NCBI GenBank assembly: GCA_902526115.1
Contig: CABZJV010000007.1
Location: 1 to 45,844, forward strand
Length of the DNA stretch: 45,844 nucleotides
DNA from: an uncultured Pelagibacteraceae bacterium
GTDB lineage: Bacteria > Pseudomonadota > Alphaproteobacteria > Pelagibacterales > Pelagibacteraceae
Direction of reading: 5' to 3'
Below are positions 32,051 to 45,844 of this stretch, in pieces. Both the position numbers and the translations under genes were made by a program. The notes under the pieces were generated by a model. The model did not search any database and was not told where the DNA came from. It saw only the letters and a program-made list of their open reading frames with translations. Each line of letters opens with the position of its first letter. Positions within the stretch are counted from its first letter, which is position 1.

Positions 32051-33817
32051 ATGTCAAAATTATATACAGGAGCAGAAATTGTATTTAAATGCCTCGAGGA
32101 TCAAAAGGTAGAGCATATTTTTGGATATCCTGGAGGAGCAGTTTTACCAATTTATGATGAGCTTAAAAATCATTCCTTAATAAAACATATATTAGTAAGA
32201 CATGAACAAGGTGCAGGTCATGCAGCAGAAGGTTATGCAAGGTCTTCTGGTAAACCAGGCGTAGTTTTAGTTACATCTGGACCTGGAGCAACAAATGTTG
32301 TCACAGCATTGACTGATGCATACATGGACTCCGTTCCTTTAGTTTGTATTTCTGGCCAAGTTCCAACACATTTAATTGGAACTGATGCGTTTCAAGAATG
32401 TGACACGACAGGTATTACAAGACCTTGCACAAAACATAATTGGTTAGTTAAAGATATTGATGATCTTTCAAATATAATGCATGAAGCGTTTAAAGTTGCA
32501 ACAACTGGAAGACCAGGTCCTGTTTTAGTTGATATTCCAAAAGATATTCAATTTGCAAAAACTAAATATAAAAAACCAAAAAAAGAAAAAAAATCAAATG
32601 GAAAACCTATTAATAAATTTTCTCAAAAACAAATTGATCAATTAGTTGATCTATTTAACAATGCAAAAAAACCAGTTATTTATAGTGGTGGTGGAGTAAT
32701 CAACTCAGGTCCAAAGGCAAGTGATGCATTAAGAGAATTAGTAGAATTAACAGGATTTCCAATAACTTCAACTCTACAAGGTTTAGGTGCTTATCCTGGT
32801 GATGACAATCAATTCTTAGGTATGTTAGGTATGCATGGAACTTACGAGGCAAATAATGCTATGCACGATTGTGATCTTTTAATAAATATTGGGGCAAGAT
32901 TTGATGATCGAATAACTGGAAAAATAGATGAATTTTCTCCAAATTCAAAAAAAGTTCATATTGATATAGATCCTTCATCTATAAATAAAATTATTAAAGT
33001 TGATCTTGCTATTGTTGGAGACGTGGCAAAAGTAATTGCTAAGGTTAATAAAACAATATTGAAGAAAAAAAATGGATACAGTAAATCAAATAAGTCAAAT
33101 ATTGCTAAATGGTGGGAACAAATACAAAAGTGGAGAAGTAAAGATTCTCTTAACTTTATTAATAGCAATGAAAGTATTAAACCTCAGCATGCTGTTCAGA
33201 GATTGTACGAGTTGACAAAACATAAAGATACTTATGTAACAACTGAAGTAGGCCAACATCAAATGTGGGCAGCACAACATTATAAATTTAATAAACCAAA
33301 TAGATGGATGACATCAGGTGGCTTAGGCACTATGGGTTATGGTCTGCCGGCTGCAGTAGGAGTACAAATTGCGCATCCTGATAAGCTAGTAGTTGATATT
33401 GCTGGAGAAGCCTCCGTATTGATGACAATGCAAGAAATGTCTACTGCAGTTCAATACAATTTACCAATCAAAATTTTTATTTTGAACAATCAGTACATGG
33501 GCATGGTTAGGCAATGGCAAGAACTTTTGCATGAAAAGAATTACTCAGAGAGTTATTCTGAAGCACTTCCTGATTTTTTAAAAATGGCCGAAGCTTATGG
33601 CTGTAAAGGAATTAAAGCAGAAAATCCATCAGAATTAGACGACAAAATACAAGAAATGATTGATTATAATGGTCCAGTAATTTTTGACTGTCATGTTGAT
33701 CCAAATGAAAATTGCTTTCCGATGATACCTTCAGGTAAACCACACAATCAAATGATCTTAGGACCTAATGATCAAGAAGATAATAAAATCAAGGGAAAAG
33801 GCAAAGCCTTAGTCTAA
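32051..33817 (+). CDS. ilvB: Acetolactate synthase large subunit
   Basis: [48 protein letters not shown]. Confidence 0.96.
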   Translation: MSKLYTGAEIVFKCLEDQKVEHIFGYPGGAVLPIYDELKNHSLIKHILVRHEQGAGHAAEGYARSSGKPGVVLVTSGPGATNVVTALTDAYMDSVPLVCISGQVPTHLIGTDAFQECDTTGITRPCTKHNWLVKDIDDLSNIMHEAFKVATTGRPGPVLVDIPKDIQFAKTKYKKPKKEKKSNGKPINKFSQKQIDQLVDLFNNAKKPVIYSGGGVINSGPKASDALRELVELTGFPITSTLQGLGAYPGDDNQFLGMLGMHGTYEANNAMHDCDLLINIGARFDDRITGKIDEFSPNSKKVHIDIDPSSINKIIKVDLAIVGDVAKVIAKVNKTILKKKNGYSKSNKSNIAKWWEQIQKWRSKDSLNFINSNESIKPQHAVQRLYELTKHKDTYVTTEVGQHQMWAAQHYKFNKPNRWMTSGGLGTMGYGLPAAVGVQIAHPDKLVVDIAGEASVLMTMQEMSTAVQYNLPIKIFILNNQYMGMVRQWQELLHEKNYSESYSEALPDFLKMAEAYGCKGIKAENPSELDDKIQEMIDYNGPVIFDCHVDPNENCFPMIPSGKPHNQMILGPNDQEDNKIKGKGKALV

Positions 33818-33822
33818 TTATA

Positions 33823-35413
<1,591 letters not shown>

Positions 35414-35518
35414 ATTTTAATATAGACCCAAAGAGATCATTTTATTATAAGAAATAAATGACATTTGTTTTGCAATCTCACTTATAGATTGTATTATAAA
35501 TTTTCGATAAATTTAGTT

Positions 35519-38124
<2,606 letters not shown>

Positions 38125-38129
38125 TTGAG

Positions 38130-38978
38130 ATGGCAGGAGGCAGAGACGATTTCGTAATTGCCTTTAGATCTGCCTTTTTAAAAAAAAAAGATAAACAAAA
38201 ATTTTCTTTATTTAGTTTGATTTTATTATCTTTGGTTGTAATTATCTTAAGTAATCTAAATTTTAAACCAATACAACTTGTTAAAATTAGCATTAAAGAA
38301 ATTATATACAGGACATCTTTTTTAATATCCAAACCTGAAAACTATCTTCAAAATCTAAATTCAAAATTCAATGAACATATGAACTTATTAGAAAAATTTA
38401 AAAATACAAAATCTGAATTAGAAATTTTAAAAGAAGAAAAAATTATTAATAATTTTTTAAAATTAGAAAATGAAAAATTAAGAAGTTTAATCGATGAAAA
38501 TATTAACTCTAACGAAATATTAGCCAAAGTAATGATTGATAGAGAAAGTCCCTTTTTAAGAACCATCATTTTAAATAAAGGCACTAAGGATAACATAAAA
38601 TTAGGTATGGCTATAATTGATGGTGTTTATCTTGTTGGGCAAATAATTGAGGTTAATTATTCAAACTCCAGAGCTTTATTGCTGTCTGATTTAAACAGTA
38701 AAATACCGTCTGTCCTAGCTCCTCAAAATATGCAAGTTGTAATTTCAGGCACTGGAAAGAATTATGGAATTATCGAGCATACAAAAGATGATTTTACTGA
38801 AAATCTTATAAATACGGAAACTATAATTTATACTTCAGGTCTAGGAGGTCTTTTTAAACCTGGTATCCCAATTGGTAAAATTTCTAAAGATAAAAAAAAC
38901 AAAGTAAATTTTTTTTCAGATTTTTCTCAACTGGATTATGTAAAAATAATTTCCTTTAATTATGGAGATAAAAGATAA
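38130..38978 (+). CDS. mreC: Rod shape-determining protein MreC
   Basis: N-terminal TM, coiled coil, MreC beta domain; position between mreB and mreD. Confidence 0.92.
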   Translation: MAGGRDDFVIAFRSAFLKKKDKQKFSLFSLILLSLVVIILSNLNFKPIQLVKISIKEIIYRTSFLISKPENYLQNLNSKFNEHMNLLEKFKNTKSELEILKEEKIINNFLKLENEKLRSLIDENINSNEILAKVMIDRESPFLRTIILNKGTKDNIKLGMAIIDGVYLVGQIIEVNYSNSRALLLSDLNSKIPSVLAPQNMQVVISGTGKNYGIIEHTKDDFTENLINTETIIYTSGLGGLFKPGIPIGKISKDKKNKVNFFSDFSQLDYVKIISFNYGDKR

Positions 38979-39496
38979 TGTCATCTCTAAACAAAAGTTC
39001 ATTTCTAAAAGTATTCTTATCTTATTTACCTCTAATTTTTTTGTTTGCATCAGTATTTAATGAATTTGATTTTAATTACTTAGAAATTGAAAATTTTTCA
39101 TTTAATTTTGTTCATATTTTAATTTTTTATTGGACATTAAAAAATTTAGATCGATTTGGATATTTATCAATTTTTCTAGCTGGAGTTATAAACGATGTTG
39201 TCGTTGGAATTCCTATTGGAGTAAGTAGTTTTTGTTATTTGATACTTTGTTCCGTTACTGCATATATAAGAAATATTACATTAAGACCTAATTTTGTTAA
39301 AGATTGGTTTTCATTTTTATTTACAATTATACTAATTAACTCAATACAAGTGATTATCTTAGATTTAATTTTTCTTATAGAAATTAGTTATATTAGTTAT
39401 TTAACTAATTCTGGTATCACATTTCTTTTTTACCCAATTTTTTTTATACTATTTAATTTTTTAAACCAAAGTCTGTCCAACAAAAAAAATGATTAA
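38978..39496 (+). CDS. mreD: Rod shape-determining protein MreD
   Basis: ~5 TM helices, position in the mre cluster. Confidence 0.85.
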   Translation: MSSLNKSSFLKVFLSYLPLIFLFASVFNEFDFNYLEIENFSFNFVHILIFYWTLKNLDRFGYLSIFLAGVINDVVVGIPIGVSSFCYLILCSVTAYIRNITLRPNFVKDWFSFLFTIILINSIQVIILDLIFLIEISYISYLTNSGITFLFYPIFFILFNFLNQSLSNKKND

Positions 39497-41393
39497 CGAA
39501 AACTCAGGAATTAGAAAAACAGATATAATAAATAGACGAATGTTTATTATAGGTGCCGCCAAAATAGTAGTCCTTGCTGGAATAGTAGCACGTCTTTTTT
39601 CACTTCAGATTAATGAGAATAAAAAATATTTAACTCTTTCAGATAAAAATAGAATTCGAGAGTGGAAACTGCCACCTACAAGAGGAAACATCGTAGACTA
39701 TTTTGGTAATATAATAGCAGGGAATTTAAAAGTTTATCAATTGCATATTATACCTGAACAAGTAGAAAATTTTAATTATTTATTGTTAAGATTAAAAACA
39801 ATTTTAAATTTGAGTGAAAAAAAAATTCAAAGGATAATTAAATTAAAAAATAAATTAAAACCTTGGGACAGCATTATTGTATCTGAAAATTTAAGTTGGA
39901 GCCAATTCTTAAAGATTAATAATTTTTTATACGATCTTGTTGGAGTTAAACCTGTAATGACAATATCAAGAAATTATCCATTCAGTGATACGTACACTCA
40001 TGTTCTTGGCTACGTAAGTCAACCTACTGAACAAGAAATTATAGAAAATGAAATAGTCAAAGAAAGATTTGTACCAGGTATGAAAATAGGTAAGATAGGA
40101 CTAGAAAAAACTCTTGAGAAACATTTAATTGGCACCAATGCTATACAAAGATATGAGGTTAATGCTTATGGTAAAAGAATTAATCAGCTTGAATATCAAA
40201 AAGGATTACAAGGAAGAAAAATTAGATTAACTTTAGATACTGAAGTTCAAAAGCTTTCGGCTAAATTACTTAAAAACAAAGCAGGTTCAATAAGCGTAAT
40301 GGATATATACACAGGTGATATTATTGCCATGTACTCATCTCCATCATATGATCCAAATTTATTTTTATTTGGTATAGGCCATGATGAGTGGGAATTAATT
40401 AGAAATAATCCATTAAAACCTCTAATAAACAAGACTTTATCTGGTTTATATTCACCTGGTTCAACTATCAAACCAATCGTAGCTCTCTCTGCTTTAGAGA
40501 ATAATATTATTAATCCCAGTTTCAAAGTTAAATGTACTGGTAAAACTGAATTATACGGACAAACTTTTCATTGCTGGAAAGAAAAGGGCCATGGTTTTGT
40601 TAATTTGAAAAATGCAATGAAGCAGTCATGTGATACTTATTTTTATGAGATAGCAAGATTGTTAGGTGTTGATCGATTGAACATAACAGCAAAAAAATTT
40701 GGTCTTGGAAAAAAAGTTTTAGGAGATTATTTTGACAATGAGAAACAAGGGTTATTTCCTAACACAATTTGGAAAAGAAACAAACTTGAAAAAGGTTGGG
40801 TGCTTGGTGAAACATTAATTACAGGTATTGGTCAAGGTTATACCCAAACAACCCCTTTACAATTATGCTTAATGACCGCTCAAATTGCAAATGGTGGATA
40901 TAAAATTAAACCAAAAATTATTGTAAATAACAATCCATTGACAGTAGAAGAAACTAGAAAAGCAATGGAGCTTCAGTCTTTGAAAGCCCCTAATACAAAA
41001 TTGTTTGATGATAAAAAAAATATTAAAATAGTTCAAGAAGCAATGTTTAGCTCAACAAATGAGAGATTCGGCACTTCATATAGATCAAGAATCGATGACC
41101 CAAAGTACCAATTTGCAGGTAAAACTGGGACTGCTCAAGTTAAAAGAATAAGTAAAAGAGAAAGAGAATTAGATCTTAAATTAGAGGATATTCCTTATAA
41201 TGATAGAGATCATGCTTTATATGTAGCGTACGGCCCCTATAAAAAACCAAGATATGCGTTAAGTATAATCGTTGAGCACGGTGGCTCTGGAAGTAAAGCA
41301 GCAGCTCCAATGGCGAAGGAGTTATTTAAATTAATAATTGATCGAAATGAAATGAGAAATAAACAATCTAACTTTGAGGAAGTAGATATTTAA
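39489..41393 (+). CDS. mrdA: Penicillin-binding protein 2
   Basis: SPGSTIKP active-site serine motif, KTGTAQ, mre/rod cluster. Confidence 0.96.
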   Translation: MINENSGIRKTDIINRRMFIIGAAKIVVLAGIVARLFSLQINENKKYLTLSDKNRIREWKLPPTRGNIVDYFGNIIAGNLKVYQLHIIPEQVENFNYLLLRLKTILNLSEKKIQRIIKLKNKLKPWDSIIVSENLSWSQFLKINNFLYDLVGVKPVMTISRNYPFSDTYTHVLGYVSQPTEQEIIENEIVKERFVPGMKIGKIGLEKTLEKHLIGTNAIQRYEVNAYGKRINQLEYQKGLQGRKIRLTLDTEVQKLSAKLLKNKAGSISVMDIYTGDIIAMYSSPSYDPNLFLFGIGHDEWELIRNNPLKPLINKTLSGLYSPGSTIKPIVALSALENNIINPSFKVKCTGKTELYGQTFHCWKEKGHGFVNLKNAMKQSCDTYFYEIARLLGVDRLNITAKKFGLGKKVLGDYFDNEKQGLFPNTIWKRNKLEKGWVLGETLITGIGQGYTQTTPLQLCLMTAQIANGGYKIKPKIIVNNNPLTVEETRKAMELQSLKAPNTKLFDDKKNIKIVQEAMFSSTNERFGTSYRSRIDDPKYQFAGKTGTAQVKRISKRERELDLKLEDIPYNDRDHALYVAYGPYKKPRYALSIIVEHGGSGSKAAAPMAKELFKLIIDRNEMRNKQSNFEEVDI

Positions 41394-42518
41394 ATGATTC
41401 AACGTCATAGCTTAAATTCTGATCTTTCTTTTATTCAAAAAGTAAAAGAATTAGATTATATTTTATTGATAAGCATTTTAATTTTATCATTTGTAAGCTT
41501 ATCAGTAATGTACTCAACTGATGGTGGAGAAATTCTCTATCATACCAAAAGTCATTTCAGTAAAATAGCAATTTTTTTTCCATTGATGATTATTATTGCA
41601 TTCTTTAATATTAAATATTGGCATACTTTTGCTTACTTCTTTTATTTAATAATAATTTTGCTTTTAATCTGGGTATCTTTTTTTGGTCTTAAAGCCTCTG
41701 GGTCTCAGAGATGGATGGATTTATATCTATTTGTGTTACAGCCCTCGGAATTAATGAAAATTTCAATTATTTTATGTCTTGCAAAATATTATCACAGAAT
41801 AAAAATTGAAAACGTAAACTCTTTTACAGGTATTATTTTTGTTTTAACCATTATATTGATTCCAACTATTTTTGTTGTATCTCAACCAGACCTTGGAACT
41901 TCTGTTCTAATTGCTCTGAGCGGCTTGATAGTTTTATGGTTAGGAGGTGTTAGAGTTAAATATTTTATATTTTCTTTAATAACCTTTCTTATTTCTTTGC
42001 CTTTTATAATTTCTTTTTTAAAACCTTATCAAAAATTAAGAATTTTGAGCTTTTTAAACCCAGACAGAGATCCTCTTGGGGCAGGATATCAAATTATTCA
42101 GTCGAAAATTGCAATTGGATCAGGAGGTTTAGATGGAAAAGGTTTCTTGAAAGGTACGCAAAGTTATTTAGATTTTTTACCCGAAAAACATACAGATTTT
42201 ATTTTCACTTTGTTTTCAGAAGAATTTGGTTTTATAGGATCAATTGGCCTTCTTATATTATATACAATTATCATAATTAGGATTATTCGTATCGGAGCAA
42301 TTTCTAGAAGTAATTTTTCTAAATTATTCTGTTTTGGTTTTGCTTTCTCAATTTTTATTTATATTGTGGTTAATCTATCTATGGTCTTAGGTTTATTGCC
42401 AATTGTAGGTTCACCTTTACCTATAATGTCATATGGGGGATCCTCAATGTTAGCTACTATGATTGGTTTTGGCATTGTTTTAAGTGCTAAAGTAAATCAT
42501 AAACAGACAATAGCTTGA
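41394..42518 (+). CDS. rodA: Rod shape-determining protein RodA (SEDS family)
   Basis: Polytopic; QPSELMKI, PEKHTDFIFTLFSEEFGFIGS, PIMSYGGSSML. Confidence 0.96.
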   Translation: MIQRHSLNSDLSFIQKVKELDYILLISILILSFVSLSVMYSTDGGEILYHTKSHFSKIAIFFPLMIIIAFFNIKYWHTFAYFFYLIIILLLIWVSFFGLKASGSQRWMDLYLFVLQPSELMKISIILCLAKYYHRIKIENVNSFTGIIFVLTIILIPTIFVVSQPDLGTSVLIALSGLIVLWLGGVRVKYFIFSLITFLISLPFIISFLKPYQKLRILSFLNPDRDPLGAGYQIIQSKIAIGSGGLDGKGFLKGTQSYLDFLPEKHTDFIFTLFSEEFGFIGSIGLLILYTIIIIRIIRIGAISRSNFSKLFCFGFAFSIFIYIVVNLSMVLGLLPIVGSPLPIMSYGGSSMLATMIGFGIVLSAKVNHKQTIA

Positions 42519-42581
42519 TTCATTTATTTTTATAAAAAAGCATAATTTGTCACTCTAAAAAAATAATTTTTGATTGTATAA

Positions 42582-43829
42582 GTGGATGTGAACAATAATA
42601 TTAAAATAGGAATTGTAGGAGCAGGAATTCAAGGAATTTCTAATGCATTATTTTTGCAAAAAAAAGGTTTTAGTGTAACTATTTTTGACAGAGACAATCC
42701 AGGAGCTCAAGCAGCGTCTTATGGTAATGCAGGACATTTTTCACCTTACGCTTCAGTGCCAATCAACAGACCTGATGTATTAACAGATGTTCCAGCAATG
42801 CTTTTAAGTTCTAGCGGCCCTTTAGCTTTGAAATGGAATTATGTTCCTAAAATGCTTCCATGGTTTTTTAAATTTATTCTTAATTCTTCAAAAAATAAAA
42901 TGATGCATACCGCAAAATATATGCATCAGATTTTAGATTTAGCATTACCAGCATATGATGAATTATTTGATGAAATAAATATTGATGGTTTGGTTGAAAA
43001 TAAAGGAATTCTGTACATCTGGAACAAAAAAAATTTAAAAAGTAGAGAGTTAGAAATTAATGTTAGAGATGAATTAGGTGTTAAACAACAATTAGTCAGT
43101 AAATCAGATATCCACGATTTAGAGCCACATATAAAACCAATATATCACGCTGGAGTATACTATCCTTATGCAAGACATGCGCGTAATCCAAAAAAAATTC
43201 TATTGAAATTGTTTGAATTGTTTTTAAAAAAAGGAGGAAAATTTCATAAAGTAAACATTAAAAATGTTTATTTTGATGAAGAAAGACCTGTTTTTAAAAC
43301 AGATACTCAAAATTATATTTTTGATAAAACAATAATTGCATGTGGTGCTTTTTCAAAAAAATTGACTGATAATCTTAAAGAAAAAATACCCTTAGATACT
43401 GAAAGAGGATATCATGTGCATTTTAAAAACTGTGACCATCTTTTAAGTAGACCTGTTATATTTTCAAATCGTGGATTTGGGATCACGCCAATGGAACAAG
43501 GATTGCGAGTAGTTGGTACAGTTGAGTTTGGTGGGTTAAATAATCCATTATCAAAATCTAGAGTCAAAAATTTAATTAATAATGCAAAATACATGTTAGG
43601 TGATTTACCAGAGCATGAAGATGAGTGGCTTGGTTTTAGACCAACATTACCCGACTTTTTGCCAGTTATTGGTCCATCAAAAAATTACAAAAATGTTTAT
43701 TATTGCTTTGGACATCACCATTTGGGATGGACATTAGGGCCAATATCTGGGAAAATTATCTCTGGGATGATTGCAAAAGAGAATACTAATTTAAACCTAC
43801 AACCATATAGCTCTTTAAGATTTAGCTAA
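42582..43829 (+). CDS. FAD-dependent oxidoreductase, D-amino acid dehydrogenase (DadA)-like
   Basis: IGIVGAGIQGISNALFLQKKGFSVTIFDRD Rossmann motif, DAO-family C-terminus GFRPTLPDFLPVIG; GTG start. Confidence 0.85.
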   Translation: MDVNNNIKIGIVGAGIQGISNALFLQKKGFSVTIFDRDNPGAQAASYGNAGHFSPYASVPINRPDVLTDVPAMLLSSSGPLALKWNYVPKMLPWFFKFILNSSKNKMMHTAKYMHQILDLALPAYDELFDEINIDGLVENKGILYIWNKKNLKSRELEINVRDELGVKQQLVSKSDIHDLEPHIKPIYHAGVYYPYARHARNPKKILLKLFELFLKKGGKFHKVNIKNVYFDEERPVFKTDTQNYIFDKTIIACGAFSKKLTDNLKEKIPLDTERGYHVHFKNCDHLLSRPVIFSNRGFGITPMEQGLRVVGTVEFGGLNNPLSKSRVKNLINNAKYMLGDLPEHEDEWLGFRPTLPDFLPVIGPSKNYKNVYYCFGHHHLGWTLGPISGKIISGMIAKENTNLNLQPYSSLRFS

Positions 43830-44726
43830 GTGAGCCAAAATATTAAAGCTTACTTTATGGTGGTTTGTGCCACTTTATTTTGGGCTGGAAATTTTAATAT
43901 TGGTAAGTTTGCATCTATAGAAAATATATCTCCATTTACTCTTGCATTTTTAAGATGGCTTTTGGTTTGGATTATATTAATGCCTTTTACATATAAAGAA
44001 ATTTTTAGTTTAAAAATAACAATATTTAAAAATTTTAAATTTTTATTTATATTAGGGCTCTGTAGTGTTTTTTTATATAGTGCACTCACGTACAAGGCAT
44101 TGAACCATACCCAAGTGATAAATGCATCACTTTTTAACACAGCAGCACCAGCTGCAATTATTTTAGTTTGCTTGTTATTAAAAATAGAAAAAACAAATTT
44201 TTTTCAGTTATCAGGTTTATTAATTTCAACTTTGGGAATTTTAGCAATTATTACTAAACTTGATTTAAATATTTTTCTATCTTTAGACTTTAATAAAGGA
44301 GATTTATATATGATTATAGCAATAATATCCTGGGGTGTTTATTCTGCATTTTTAAAAAAAAGAAATTTTGAAATATCTTTATTAGGTCTTGTTCAAATCA
44401 TTTGCACATTTGGACTATTTTTACTTGCACCTGCATTTTTCATTGAATTAAATCAAGGCAACTCAATAAATATAAACTTTAACTTAGTTTACATTTTAAT
44501 TTATGTTGCGATTTTTCCAAGTATTGGTTCTTACTATTGTTGGGCTGGTGCAGTATCAATTATAGGGGCCAACAGAGCAGGTATATTTTTATCATTAATC
44601 CCATTGTTTAGTTCAATATTTGCAATTATTCTTTATGAAGAAAAATTTTTAATTTTTCATTTAATTGGGACTATTTTAATTATATTAGGTTTAATTCTAT
44701 CAAATAAAAAAATTACAAATGCTTAA
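43830..44726 (+). CDS. DMT-superfamily EamA-type transporter
   Basis: ~10 TM, CATLFWAGNFNIGKFA...; GTG start directly after the upstream stop. Confidence 0.85.
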   Translation: MSQNIKAYFMVVCATLFWAGNFNIGKFASIENISPFTLAFLRWLLVWIILMPFTYKEIFSLKITIFKNFKFLFILGLCSVFLYSALTYKALNHTQVINASLFNTAAPAAIILVCLLLKIEKTNFFQLSGLLISTLGILAIITKLDLNIFLSLDFNKGDLYMIIAIISWGVYSAFLKKRNFEISLLGLVQIICTFGLFLLAPAFFIELNQGNSININFNLVYILIYVAIFPSIGSYYCWAGAVSIIGANRAGIFLSLIPLFSSIFAIILYEEKFLIFHLIGTILIILGLILSNKKITNA

Positions 44727-45669
44727 AGTTGCTATTTTAGACGATTATCAAAACGTTGCTCAACAGTTTGTAAATTTAGAAAAACTATCTGGAAAGTATG
44801 AATTTAAAGTTTTTAGTGAGCCTTTTCTTGATGAAGCTGAGGCCATAGATCTATTATCAGATTTTGAGGCATTGTTGATAATGAGAGAAAGAACACCAAT
44901 CACTAAAAATTTAATTGATAATTTGAATAATTTAAAGTTCGTTATTACTAGTGGATTAAGAAATAAATCTATTGATTTAGAGGCTGCAAAAAAAAGGAAA
45001 GTTATTGTTTGTGGCACGGAGATTAATAAAAATCCAACACCAGAACTTACATGGGCACTAATTTTAGGTTTAGCTAGAAACCTTAAAGAAGAATTTGATA
45101 ATATGTATCAAGGATATTGGCAAACAACATTAGGTGTTGAATTAAAAGGGAAAATTTTAGGTTTAATTGGTCTTGGTCGTGTTGGATCTCAGGTTGCAAA
45201 AATTGGAAAAGCATTTGGAATGCAAGTTATGGCATGGAGTGAAAACTTAAATTTAGACAAATGTAAGGAATTAGATGTATTGCCGTGTAGCAAAGATGAT
45301 ATAATAAAAAATTCTGATTTTTTATCCTTACATGTTCACGGAGGAGAACGTTATAAAGATTGTATTACAATTAAAGAATTTGATAATATGAAAAAGACGT
45401 CATATATAATTAATACCTCGAGAGGTGAAATTATAAATGAAGATGATTTAATAATTGCTTTATCTACTAACGTAATTGCTGGTGCAGGAATAGATGTATA
45501 TGAAAAGGAACCTTTACCAGAAAATAATAAATTAAGATTTTTACCCAATGCGCTATTAACTCCACATATTGGTTATGTTACCGCAGAAAATTATAATATT
45601 TTTTATAATCAAATGATTGAAGGTTTAGAAGCTTGTGTCAATGGAAAGCCTATTCGAGTTTTAGAGTAA
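44719..45669 (+). CDS. D-isomer-specific 2-hydroxyacid dehydrogenase
   Basis: GKILGLIGLGRVGSQVAKIGKAFGMQV, INTSRGEIINEDDL, LTPHIGYVT. Confidence 0.92.
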   Translation: MLKVAILDDYQNVAQQFVNLEKLSGKYEFKVFSEPFLDEAEAIDLLSDFEALLIMRERTPITKNLIDNLNNLKFVITSGLRNKSIDLEAAKKRKVIVCGTEINKNPTPELTWALILGLARNLKEEFDNMYQGYWQTTLGVELKGKILGLIGLGRVGSQVAKIGKAFGMQVMAWSENLNLDKCKELDVLPCSKDDIIKNSDFLSLHVHGGERYKDCITIKEFDNMKKTSYIINTSRGEIINEDDLIIALSTNVIAGAGIDVYEKEPLPENNKLRFLPNALLTPHIGYVTAENYNIFYNQMIEGLEACVNGKPIRVLE

Positions 45670-45670
45670 T

Positions 45671-45844
45671 ATGGAACTACCAGTTGTCAATCATGAAGAT
45701 TATTTTGCCAAAATTGGTGATGATCATAAATTCCCAATTAATAAATTTGGTGAATTAGCAAAATATTTAATTAAAAATAAAATAGTAGAAAAGTTCTATA
45801 AGCCTTATGCCTGCTCTGTTGAGACTCTAAATTATGCACATTCA
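45671..45844 (+). CDS. Partial: histone deacetylase/acetylpolyamine amidohydrolase superfamily N-terminus
   Basis: MELPVVNHEDYFAKIGDDHKFPINKFGELAKYLIKNKIVEKFYKPYACSVETLNYAHS resembles the HDAC-family start; runs off window. Confidence 0.65.
   Translation, partial: MELPVVNHEDYFAKIGDDHKFPINKFGELAKYLIKNKIVEKFYKPYACSVETLNYAHS

Noticed and set aside
35465-35518. Extended leuA N-terminus (MFCNLTYRLYYKFSINLV)
   Set aside because: Alternative upstream start; homologous LeuA sequence begins near MSKTDRVIIFDTTMRDGEQ at 35519.
42519-42581. Riboswitch before the DadA-like gene
   Set aside because: The 63-bp gap is AT-rich with no recognisable conserved riboswitch core.

Overview
AT-rich, tightly packed chromosomal segment. 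Gene content, order and composition look like a SAR11/Pelagibacterales-type alphaproteobacterium (inference; no search was run). Most of it is core metabolism: ftsH-folP-glmM-thiD-purA, rpoH, rluD, tRNA-Arg(TCG), an ABC-2 exporter, tsaC, xseB-ispA-dxs, aroC, pdxH, ispB, an S49 peptidase, glyQS, ppdK, thyX, mrp, hflKC, a Do-like protease, miaA, ilvBHC, leuA, mreBCD-mrdA-rodA, and a terminal oxidoreductase/transporter operon. The accessory part is 23.26-25.70 kb. It holds an antisense, circularly permuted two-piece tmRNA gene (ssrA) that the ORF track misses. I read its tag as ANESYALAA*, with a paired acceptor stem, a CCA end and an 11-nt spacer between mature ends. The terminal hairpin of its coding piece (ggggcgttctgttgccaggtgcccc) occurs three times as a direct repeat, bounding two tandem integrase-less cassettes between ppdK and ssrA. 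One cassette carries a GIY-YIG/NUMOD3-type homing endonuclease-like gene flanked by GGCCGA motifs. The other carries two ATGA-overlapping unknown ORFs, an 18-bp perfect palindrome and ACGTATG repeats near both ends. This looks like an att-like or homing insertion hotspot at the 3' end of a permuted tmRNA coding piece and is the main candidate for something undescribed.
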